A stretch of DNA of 6,905 nt from Patescibacteria group bacterium (GCA_018818855.1 JAHIRI010000005.1:1-6905); one strand, 5' to 3'; numbered from the stretch's first letter, positions 1 through 4,886 are shown. Numbers and translations are program-made. Notes: generated by a model from the sequence alone, not told the origin.

Positions 1-861
1 AATCAGCGTAATGACGTGTATCTTAGAAATTTGGCGCAAAGTTTGCAGGCGCAAATTAATCAGGAGTTGGCAGCCGAGGCAACAGAGGAGAGCGTGAAAA
101 AAGTTCAGGATTTGGTATCGGCGGATATTAACGTAGCGCGCCGCGCCACTGAAATTTCTCCGAATAGTTCCGCGAATTGGGCAACCCTTGCTTCCATTTA
201 CCAGACGGTTATGCCGATTATTTCCGGAGCTGATAGTTGGGCGATTAATTCTTGGCAAAAAGCGATTGATCTTGAGCCGAAGAATCCATATTCATACACA
301 GAATTGGGAAAAACTTATGCAGGCATTGCCGATCTTCTTTCGTCCGGGCTTCAATCAAGCGATGAGAAAGTAAAAGCCGAGGCCGAAGCAAAAGTTAAAG
401 AAAATTTAGCTAAGGCTGAAGAAAATCTGAACAAAGCTATTGTGACAAAAGCTGATTATGCTCCAGCCCATTTTGAGTTAGCGCTTGTTTATGGTAGGCA
501 GGGGAAAATAAAAGAGGCGATTGATAAACTGGAATTAATAAAAGCAGATATGCCAAATGATATTGGAGTATCTTTCCAATTGGGTTTGCTTTACGCTCAA
601 AATCAAGAAGCAGACAAAGCCATTGCCGAACTTTCGCGGGCCGTAGATTTATTGCCGACCTTTGCTAACGCGCGATGGTATCTGGCGGCAATTTATGAAC
701 AACAGGGGAAAAAAGATTTAGCCCTCGCACAATTGGAAGAAATTTTAAAGACCAATCCGGACAACGAAATTGTTAAGAAAAAAATTGATTCCCTGAAGAA
801 TCCGCCGTCTTCCGCCGCACCGTTGCCAGAACCGATTCCGGAAGCAGCCCCGGCGCAATAA
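1..861 (+). CDS. TPR-repeat protein, C-terminal part (5' end outside window)
   Basis: The frame is open to the left edge: five sense codons precede the GTG at 16, so that GTG is probably internal. Counting residues from nucleotide 16, helical TPR-type pairs are visible at about 51-86 (with ...SWQKAIDLEP), 90-105, 149-182 (HFELALVYGRQGKIKEAID), 183-214 and 218-251. Spacing of W/L, G/Y, A and terminal P residues fits 34-residue TPRs. A charged Ala/Glu/Lys helix (about 115-140) interrupts the array. The last 20 residues form a Pro/Ala-rich tail ending at TAA 859-861. TPR arrays are protein-protein scaffolds and no catalytic motif is present in view. Similar TPR tails in CPR genomes often sit on membrane proteins of O-antigen-ligase type, but no membrane segment lies in this part, so that assignment is a guess. 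No terminator was seen before the tRNA promoter that follows. Confidence 0.85.
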   Translation, partial: NQRNDVYLRNLAQSLQAQINQELAAEATEESVKKVQDLVSADINVARRATEISPNSSANWATLASIYQTVMPIISGADSWAINSWQKAIDLEPKNPYSYTELGKTYAGIADLLSSGLQSSDEKVKAEAEAKVKENLAKAEENLNKAIVTKADYAPAHFELALVYGRQGKIKEAIDKLELIKADMPNDIGVSFQLGLLYAQNQEADKAIAELSRAVDLLPTFANARWYLAAIYEQQGKKDLALAQLEEILKTNPDNEIVKKKIDSLKNPPSSAAPLPEPIPEAAPAQ

Positions 862-864
862 CGA

Positions 865-892
865 TTGACAAATTTATAGATTAGAGTAATCT
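865..892 (+). promoter_or_regulatory. Candidate promoter of the tRNA-Ala transcript
   Basis: A perfect -35 TTGACA (865-870) is followed after 16 bp by TAATCT (887-892), a weak -10. The alternative -10 TAAAAT at 892-897 is a better match but has a 21-bp spacer. With TAATCT, transcription would start near 898-900, exactly where the 5' arm of the leader-trailer inverted repeat begins. The -35 lies 4 bp after the stop codon of the TPR gene. The -10 region overlaps a palindrome at 877-893. Confidence 0.55.
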
Positions 893-893
893 A
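877..893. repeat. Palindrome over the tRNA promoter spacer and -10
   Basis: TAGATTA-GAG-TAATCTA is a perfect 7-bp inverted repeat around a 3-bp centre. The half-site TAATCT is repeated at 897-902, 10 bp (about one helical turn) after the copy at 887-892. Its place between -35 and -10 suits an operator, but it is AT-rich and could be chance. No regulator is encoded nearby. Confidence 0.4.
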
Positions 894-897
894 AAAT

Positions 898-1013
898 AAT
901 CTCCCGTCTGGATTTTTGGACCTGGGCCTATAGTATAGTAGTAAAACGCCTCCATGGCATGGAGGAGTCGAGGGTGCGATTCCCTCTAGGTCCATAAATT
1001 CCGGCGGGAGGTT
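898..1013 (+). repeat. 27-nt leader-trailer inverted repeat enclosing the tRNA
   Basis: The 5' arm 898-924 and 3' arm 987-1013 align over 27 nt with no gap: 21 Watson-Crick pairs, 4 G-U wobbles (900:1011, 907:1004, 911:1000, 924:987) and 2 mismatches (909:1002, 917:995; both Y-Y). The loop 925-986 holds the D, anticodon and T arms. The inner part of the 3' arm (987-993) is also the 3' strand of the mature acceptor stem, so the leader segment GGACCTG (918-924) and the tRNA's own 5' strand GGGCCTA (924-930) compete for it. The 3' arm ends in a T5 run (1012-1016), giving a terminator-like look. Function is unknown. Confidence 0.8.
924..994 (+). tRNA. tRNA-Ala (anticodon GGC)
   Basis: The acceptor stem is GGGCCTA (924-930) with TAGGTCC (987-993), including G926:U991. 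This is the G3:U70 wobble recognised by alanyl-tRNA synthetase. A994 is the discriminator (A73, as expected for Ala). The D arm is 933-947, with a short AGTAGTA loop and a 12:23 A-A mismatch. The anticodon stem is 949-953/961-965 around ATGGCAT, with U33 and anticodon 956-958 GGC reading GCC and GCU. The A32-U38 pair typical of tRNA-Ala(GGC) is kept. The variable loop is 4 nt, and the T stem is 970-974/982-986. CCA is not encoded after A994. Oddities: the D loop has A in place of G18, and the T loop reads TGC instead of TTC, so the 18:55 elbow pair is non-standard. G15:C48 and G19:C56 are retained. Confidence 0.9.
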
Positions 1014-1033
1014 TTTGTTCATAATCAGGTAAT

Positions 1034-2128
1034 ATGTCTTTTAAAGTAGGAATTGTCGGTTTACCAAACGTTGGCAAATCAACTTTGTTTAAGGCGTTAA
1101 CCAGAAAACAAGTTGATATTGCCAATTATCCATTTTGTACTATTGAACCAAATGTTGGTACGGTTGCCGTGCCCGATTTTCGTTTGCAAAAATTGAATGA
1201 TTTTTATAATTCGGCGAAAATTGTCCCGACCGTGATTGAATTTGTGGATATTGCCGGTTTGGTTAAAGGCGCTCATGAAGGCCAGGGGCTGGGAAATAAA
1301 TTTTTGTCGCATATCAGGGAGGTTGATGCTATCTGCCAAGTGATCCGGGCCTTTCACGATCCAAACGTTATCCATGTTGATGGGAAAGTAGACCCAATTT
1401 CTGATCTAGAAGTTATAAATTTAGAATTAGTTTTTGCGGACGAGGATTCAGTAAAAAAACGGTTAGCGAGTTTGGAGAGCGAGCTTAAAGGCGGGAAAGA
1501 AAAAGCTCTTTTGAAAACTAAGGAGACACTTTTAAAAATTAAAGAGGGATTGGAAAAGGGAGTGATGGCTGCGGCGCTTGGCTTAGATGAGGAAGAAAAA
1601 TTTTTAATTAAAGAATTAAATTTGTTATCCTTGAAGCCGACACTTTACGCTCTAAACGTTGCCGAAGAAGATGTAAAAATTGATAAAAAGGAAATTTTGC
1701 AAAAATTTAATTTGCCGCTTGATCTGGAAAAAGTAATTTTAGTTTCAGCGAAAATTGAATCAGAATTGGCGGAACTTCCGCCCGAAGAAGCAAAAAATTA
1801 TTTGAAAGAGTTGGGTTTGGAAGAATCAGGCTTGGATAAATTAATTAGAGCAAGTTATCATGAATTAAATTTGGTAACTTTTTTTACGGCCGGACCGAAA
1901 GAAGCTCATGCCTGGACAATTGTCCGAGGGACAATGGCGCCGCAAGCGGCCGGAAAAATCCATACTGATTTTGAGCGAGGTTTTATCGCGGCTGAAGTTA
2001 TAAACTGGAAAGATTTATTGGACGCGGGCGGTGATGTTGGGGCGAAGGAGAAGGGGTTGATTAGATTGGAAGGGAAAGAATACGTGATGCAGGATGGAGA
2101 TGTTGTTGAATTTAGATTTAATGTATAA
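1034..2128 (+). CDS. ychF: YchF/OLA1-family ribosome-binding ATPase
   Basis: The 364-residue product has the usual length of YchF (about 363). The P-loop GLPNVGKST (9-17) opens the G domain. The switch region with DIAGLVKGAHEGQGLGNKFL (72-91) carries the family G3 motif. The G4 motif is N208-V-A-E211, the non-canonical form that gives this Obg-related family a preference for ATP over GTP. A helical coiled-coil insert rich in Lys/Glu spans about 137-196. The C-terminal TGS domain includes the TMAPQAAGKIHTDFERGFI signature (about 307-325) and ends MQDGDVVEFRFNV. YchF binds ribosomes and is linked to translation and oxidative-stress control. ATG 1034 is preferred because the protein begins at the family N-terminus. 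The only Shine-Dalgarno trace is AGGT at 1027-1030. It lies 39 bp after the tRNA and converges on the methylase gene. Confidence 0.97.
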   Translation: MSFKVGIVGLPNVGKSTLFKALTRKQVDIANYPFCTIEPNVGTVAVPDFRLQKLNDFYNSAKIVPTVIEFVDIAGLVKGAHEGQGLGNKFLSHIREVDAICQVIRAFHDPNVIHVDGKVDPISDLEVINLELVFADEDSVKKRLASLESELKGGKEKALLKTKETLLKIKEGLEKGVMAAALGLDEEEKFLIKELNLLSLKPTLYALNVAEEDVKIDKKEILQKFNLPLDLEKVILVSAKIESELAELPPEEAKNYLKELGLEESGLDKLIRASYHELNLVTFFTAGPKEAHAWTIVRGTMAPQAAGKIHTDFERGFIAAEVINWKDLLDAGGDVGAKEKGLIRLEGKEYVMQDGDVVEFRFNV

Positions 2129-2136
2129 AATGATAT

Positions 2137-2180
2137 CGGAGAACTGAGAGCCGAGAAAAGGTTCTTCGTCATAATTTTTT
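2137..2180 (+). terminator. Possible first terminator after ychF
   Basis: Arms 2137-2144 (CGGAGAAC) and 2161-2168 (GTTCTTCG) pair over 8 bp with one G-U, around a 16-nt loop. A T6 run follows at 2175-2180, after a 6-nt gap. This is weak by itself; the hairpin just downstream is far stronger. Confidence 0.3.
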
Positions 2181-2187
2181 AAAATAA

Positions 2188-2218
2188 AAAAATCTCTTCG
2201 CGAAACGAGGAGATTTTT
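2188..2218. terminator. Bidirectional terminator between ychF and the methylase gene
   Basis: Arms 2188-2200 and 2206-2218 form a 13-bp stem (one G-U at 2197:2209) around the 5-nt loop CGAAA. The outer stem is A5/T5, so both strands have a U-rich 3' side. On the minus strand the T run extends further (complement of A-rich 2181-2190). It sits between the converging stops at 2128 and 2231 and can serve both. Confidence 0.85.
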
Positions 2219-2230
2219 AGTAAAATATTT

Positions 2231-3460
2231 TTAGCCAAGGGTAAAGATCAATATTTCCCGCCAAACTAATTGGTCGGGGCGAGAATAGATGATTGAATGA
2301 CGCGGAGTAATTTTTAAAAATGGATATTTTTCTAAATTTGTCGGTAGGGGATTGGCAACAGTAAAGCCGATCTTTTTTATTTCTTCTATAATTGGCAGAG
2401 AAAAATCTTGTTTTTCAGTATGGAAAATTGGAAAGAGGATGACAATTTTTCCATTTAGCTTTAAAATTTTTTTAAATTCTCGGAAAGCGGCGAGATATAG
2501 ATCGGAAAGTTCTTTGATAATTTGTTGAATTTTTTCCGGTGATTCATTACCTTGCAGCGGCGGACCCAAATACGGCTCGGTGACGATCGCGTCAACGGAA
2601 TGTGAAGATAGTTTTTCAGAAATTTTCTGGACATCAGATTCAAGTAACTGGTAATTGGTAACTGGCAATTGATAATTTTTTTTGAGCCACTCCAGATTTT
2701 CTTTTGCTCCGGCCAAAGTTTCGGAATTGATATCCGCGCCAATCAAATTTTCATAACCCCAAAGCAGAGCTTCTTCCAAAATTGTCGCGAAGCCGCAGAA
2801 CGGATCTAGTAGAGCAGTATCTTTGTTGACTTGCGCCAGATTGATCATGGTTTTGGCGAGCTTCGGCGGCATTAAGCCAACCCGCATACTTCGGGCTGGC
2901 CGGCCATAGTCACGAAAACTCAAATCCTCAAATTCTTGGACGGCCAAAGTTTTTCCAAGATAAATTTTTTCTTTCCCGATCAAAAAAACCAATTCAGCGC
3001 CAGCCTCGGTCAGTAATTTATTTTTTTTCACCACTACTGAACTGAGGTTATCCTCCTTTGAAGTTACCCATCTGGCCTGAATTTTAATATCCTTAAGCAA
3101 GCTCTTAATCTCCATGGCCATATTTTTTATTTTTTGCTTTTCCCTCTTGAGGCGCGCGGCGGAGATATCTTCTTCCAATTTATAAAAACTAAAACCAAAA
3201 TATATTTTTTTAACTGAGGAATTTTTTAAAATTTCAGCAATATCTTCCGCCGAAATTTCAGATACTTCTTCCAAAATTTCCCCAAATTTAATAGTACCGC
3301 CAAGGCGCGGCATAAGTTCATCTCTGGAAAGTTCACCCCGAATATCAGCCACGGCAACCTCGCTCGAAAGATAATTAAAAATCGTCTGTTTGCCCAAAGC
3401 GGCGGTCAGTTCTGCGCTTGACAAAGTTGGATTTCTGCCTAAAATAAAGAAGTATTTCAT
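2231..3460 (-). CDS. Trm11/TrmG10-like RNA methyltransferase (COG1041 type)
   Basis: This 409-residue protein appears to be an S-adenosylmethionine-dependent methylase. The N-terminal part (about 1-175, starting MKYFFILGRNPTLSSAEL) resembles the THUMP-type RNA-binding half of archaeal and eukaryotic Trm11/TrmG10, which methylate N2 of G10 in tRNA. The linker RDYGRPARSM...LMPPKLAKTMINLA (183-209) is typical of this family. In the Rossmann domain, motif I is DPFCGFATI (219-227), the acidic motif II is GADIN (241-245), and motif IV is TEPYLGP (294-300). Family members usually have D/N-P-P-Y at motif IV; here the first Pro is Glu. Residues 262-272 (NYQLPVTNYQL) are encoded by a heptamer DNA repeat. 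ATG 3460 gives the family N-terminus. It has its own extended -10 promoter, a leader of about 26 nt and no Shine-Dalgarno. The substrate is inferred only; a DNA or other RNA target is not excluded. Confidence 0.8.
   Translation of the reverse strand: MKYFFILGRNPTLSSAELTAALGKQTIFNYLSSEVAVADIRGELSRDELMPRLGGTIKFGEILEEVSEISAEDIAEILKNSSVKKIYFGFSFYKLEEDISAARLKREKQKIKNMAMEIKSLLKDIKIQARWVTSKEDNLSSVVVKKNKLLTEAGAELVFLIGKEKIYLGKTLAVQEFEDLSFRDYGRPARSMRVGLMPPKLAKTMINLAQVNKDTALLDPFCGFATILEEALLWGYENLIGADINSETLAGAKENLEWLKKNYQLPVTNYQLLESDVQKISEKLSSHSVDAIVTEPYLGPPLQGNESPEKIQQIIKELSDLYLAAFREFKKILKLNGKIVILFPIFHTEKQDFSLPIIEEIKKIGFTVANPLPTNLEKYPFLKITPRHSIIYSRPDQLVWREILIFTLG
2644..2678 (-). repeat. Heptamer tandem repeat inside the methylase gene
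   Basis: On the plus strand the units are GTAACTG, GTAATTG, GTAACTG, GCAATTG (2644-2671) and a decayed ATAATTT (2672-2678). Read on the coding strand the unit is A[A/G]TT[A/G]CC. Because 7 is not a multiple of 3, three units encode one heptapeptide, giving the period-7 peptide NYQLPVT-NYQL at residues 262-272, between motif II and motif IV. The repeat between rpsF and ssb belongs to the same degenerate family. Confidence 0.75.
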
Positions 3461-3493
3461 TTTTTGTGGTTATATGAATATTGATTTTATTGT

Positions 3494-3502
3494 ATTATAC
3501 CA
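3494..3502 (-). promoter_or_regulatory. Extended -10 promoter of the methylase gene
   Basis: The minus strand reads TGGTATAAT, a perfect TATAAT with the TGn extension. No good -35 lies 16-18 bp upstream (ATTTCT at the 17-bp position), which is acceptable for an extended -10 promoter. The predicted start near 3487 gives a leader of about 26 nt without a Shine-Dalgarno. Confidence 0.7.
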
Positions 3503-3588
3503 CATCTTGCCCCGTTAGAAATCCTTCACATAAAAATTTAATAAACTTTTTAAGCCCAAATAGTAAGGGCGTTTTAAATAAGATTCCG

Positions 3589-3634
3589 GCCCCGTTTGTA
3601 GCTTGAAACTAAGGTAACAGATTTCTGGCGGGGC
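3589..3634. repeat. GC-rich inverted repeat upstream of rpsF
   Basis: GCCCCG (3589-3594) pairs with CGGGGC (3629-3634), extendable by U-G pairs inward (3595:3628, 3596:3627) and G-U outward. The smaller imperfect hairpin TAGCTTGAAACTA lies inside. A further GCCCCG copy at 3509-3514 could pair with the same 3' arm. It stands out from the AT-rich surroundings and lies upstream of the predicted rpsF -35, so it would not be in the rpsF mRNA from that promoter. Could be a regulator site, the end of a small RNA, or chance. Confidence 0.35.
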
Positions 3635-3663
3635 TTGCACAAATTTCAGCCTTATGCTAAACT
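3635..3663 (+). promoter_or_regulatory. Promoter of the rpsF-ssb-rpsR operon
   Basis: -35 TTGCAC (3635-3640), a 17-bp spacer and -10 TAAACT (3658-3663) with the TGn extension at 3655-3657. The predicted start near 3670 leaves about 20 nt of AT-rich leader before ATG 3691, with no Shine-Dalgarno and no room for an S6:S18-binding autoregulatory leader. Confidence 0.65.
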
Positions 3664-3690
3664 TTTAGAAACTTATATTTAAATGGTTTT

Positions 3691-4131
3691 ATGAAACACT
3701 ACGAATTATTGTACATTCTCCCCGGAAAATACACCGAGGAAGAGATGGAGGGCATCAGCGTAAAAATTAATGAATTAGTTAAAAAGCACGGTGGAGAGAT
3801 CACTTTAACCGATAATTTGGGCGCCAAAAAATTAGCCTATCCCATTGCCGATGTTCAGGTCGGGAATTATCTTGTGATAGAATTTAATAGTGAGCCGGAA
3901 AAAATTAAGGAACTTGGGGGAGAATTAAAATTAACTCCTGAGGTTTTACGGTTTGGCATCATCCTTAAAAAATTAAAAACCCAGGAAGAAATAGATGGAG
4001 AAAAAATAAGAAAAGAAAAAATGGCACAAAAACAAAAAGCGGAAGAGACAAAAGCAGAACCGGCGCCAAAGGTTAGTCTTGAAGAGTTGGATAAAAAATT
4101 GGGTGAAATTTTAGAGGGAGACATTATATAA
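3691..4131 (+). CDS. rpsF: 30S ribosomal protein bS6
   Basis: Residues 1 to about 95 form the bS6 fold: MKHYELLYILPG opens strand 1, then a helix, the LGAKKLAYPIADVQVGNYLVIEF strands, and the closing VLRFGIILKK. bS6 dimerises with bS18 on the 30S platform, and the rpsR gene follows in the same operon. The product is 146 residues, about 10-15 longer than the E. coli protein. The extra C-terminal stretch (about 97-146) is a Lys/Glu-rich helix followed by an ordered-looking SLEELDKKLGEILEGDII, in place of the variable acidic tail of other bS6. The start is the first ATG after the promoter and matches the family N-terminus. Expressed from the extended -10 promoter at 3635-3663. Confidence 0.96.
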   Translation: MKHYELLYILPGKYTEEEMEGISVKINELVKKHGGEITLTDNLGAKKLAYPIADVQVGNYLVIEFNSEPEKIKELGGELKLTPEVLRFGIILKKLKTQEEIDGEKIRKEKMAQKQKAEETKAEPAPKVSLEELDKKLGEILEGDII

Positions 4132-4134
4132 AAA

Positions 4135-4162
4135 ATTAACAATTGGCCGTTAACAATTAACC
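4135..4162 (+). repeat. Heptamer tandem repeat between rpsF and ssb
   Basis: Four period-7 units read ATTAACA, ATTGGCC, GTTAACA, ATTAACC; TTAACAATT recurs at 4136-4144 and 4150-4158. Rephased, the units fit A[A/G]TT[A/G]NC, as in the repeat within the methylase gene. It fills most of the 39-bp gap between rpsF and ssb, so the intergenic mRNA here is repeat-derived. Confidence 0.65.
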
Positions 4163-4170
4163 AAAAGTGT

Positions 4171-4614
4171 ATGAATTTAAATAAAGCGATGATTATTGGA
4201 AATGTAACCCGTGATCCGGAGGTAAAAACTACTCCTTCGGGGCAAAGCGTAACTTCCTTTTCTGTGGCGACTAATCGCGTTTGGACAAATGCTCAGGGAC
4301 AAAAGCAAGAAGCGGTTGAATATCATAACATCGTTGCCTGGGGAAAGTTGGCAGAAATTTGCGGGCAATATTTGAATAAAGGTAAAAAAATTTATGTTGA
4401 AGGACGGCTTCAAACAAGAGATTGGCAAGGACAAGACGGAGTAAAAAGATATAAAACTGAAATTGTTGCCGAGAATATGATTATGTTGGACAGAGGCGGC
4501 GCCTCGGCCGGCGGTTCGGCGAGAGAGCCGGCTGTGAATCAGTCTATAGAGGAACAGGGTCCCACCGAAGAACCGCAAGAAGAAGAAATTAAAGTTGAAA
4601 ATATTCCTTTTTAA
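4171..4614 (+). CDS. ssb: Single-stranded DNA-binding protein
   Basis: Residues 1-107 form the bacterial SSB OB fold: MNLNKAMIIGNVTRDPEVKTT, then SVATNRVW, the signature EYHNIVAWGKLAE (50-62) and YVEGRLQTRDW (75-85). Trp38, Trp57 and Trp85 sit close to the stacking Trp positions of E. coli SSB (40, 54, 88). A Gly/Ser/Glu-rich linker (about 108-136) leads to an acidic tail ending EEEIKVENIPF. This keeps the terminal I-P-F used to recruit replication and repair partners such as RecO, PriA and exonuclease I. At 147 residues it is shorter than E. coli SSB (178), with a shorter linker. Placement between rpsF and rpsR is the widely conserved arrangement. The start is ATG 4171, with no Shine-Dalgarno. 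Confidence 0.97.
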   Translation: MNLNKAMIIGNVTRDPEVKTTPSGQSVTSFSVATNRVWTNAQGQKQEAVEYHNIVAWGKLAEICGQYLNKGKKIYVEGRLQTRDWQGQDGVKRYKTEIVAENMIMLDRGGASAGGSAREPAVNQSIEEQGPTEEPQEEEIKVENIPF

Positions 4615-4631
4615 ACAAGATCTATTAAATT

Positions 4632-4871
4632 ATGATGAGACATCAAAGCACAAGCGCAACAATTACCGGGAAAAAGTCCTGCCATTTCTGCGCCACAAAT
4701 GTTAAGGATATTGATTTCAAGGATGAAATAACTCTCCGGAGATTTATATCCTCTTATGGAAAAATTGTTCCACGCCGACGCAGCGGAGTTTGCTCAAAAC
4801 ATCAACGCAAACTAGCGTTAGCGATCAAGCGGGCGAGAATTCTCGGGATTTTACCTTTCACAAATAAGTAA
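4632..4871 (+). CDS. rpsR: 30S ribosomal protein bS18, zinc-binding form
   Basis: The 79-residue product has the bS18 core: FKDEITLRRFISSYGKIVPRRRSGVCSKHQRKLALAIKRARILGILPF, i.e. the helix-rich rRNA- and bS6-binding region. It also keeps C17-x2-C20 and C54-x2-H57, the four ligands of the zinc-ribbon version of bS18, which many bacteria have lost. Two adjacent ATGs (4632, 4635) could start it; either leaves the core intact. It lies 17 bp after ssb and is the last gene of the operon, followed by a hairpin terminator. rplI (bL9), which follows rpsR in many bacteria, is absent. Confidence 0.96.
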   Translation: MMRHQSTSATITGKKSCHFCATNVKDIDFKDEITLRRFISSYGKIVPRRRSGVCSKHQRKLALAIKRARILGILPFTNK

Positions 4872-4878
4872 GTATAGT
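4850..4878 (+). promoter_or_regulatory. Weak candidate promoter for epmA-efp
   Basis: TTTACC (4850-4855) and TATAGT (4873-4878) are 17 bp apart and overlap the rpsR stop. A start near 4885 would place the hairpin 4887-4916 at the very 5' end of the epmA mRNA. No better promoter was seen between the hairpin and ATG 4955, so epmA depends on this promoter, on read-through, or on an unrecognised site. Confidence 0.3.
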
Positions 4879-4886
4879 GAAACAAT

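Noticed and set aside
917..994. Alternative tRNA register with TGGACCT (917-923) as the 5' acceptor strand
   Set aside because: It pairs perfectly with AGGTCCA but leaves 8-9 extra bases before the D stem and loses G3:U70. Register 924-994 gives T8-A9, a proper D stem and the alanine identity pair. The alternative pairing is kept as a finding about the precursor.
924..994. tRNA-Gly, suggested by the D-arm sequence GTAAAAC
   Set aside because: The anticodon loop ATGGCAT places GGC after U33, and the G3:U70 and A73 elements are those of alanine.
991..994. Encoded CCA end within TCCA
   Set aside because: C992 and C993 are needed for the 2:71 and 1:72 acceptor pairs, and A994 is the discriminator; no CCA follows.
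1097..1375. Minus-strand and overlapping open frames across ychF, rpsF, ssb, epmA and efp
   Set aside because: They lie opposite or out of frame with clearly conserved genes, lack recognisable domains and have unlikely compositions.
3588..3635. Second tRNA or tRNA remnant, because of a 7-bp GC-rich outer stem
   Set aside because: Only 48 nt long, with no anticodon arm, no T arm and no CCA or discriminator arrangement.
3541..3690. S6:S18-binding autoregulatory leader upstream of rpsF
   Set aside because: The predicted mRNA start leaves only about 20 nt of leader, and no hairpin with a CCG bulge is visible downstream of the promoter.
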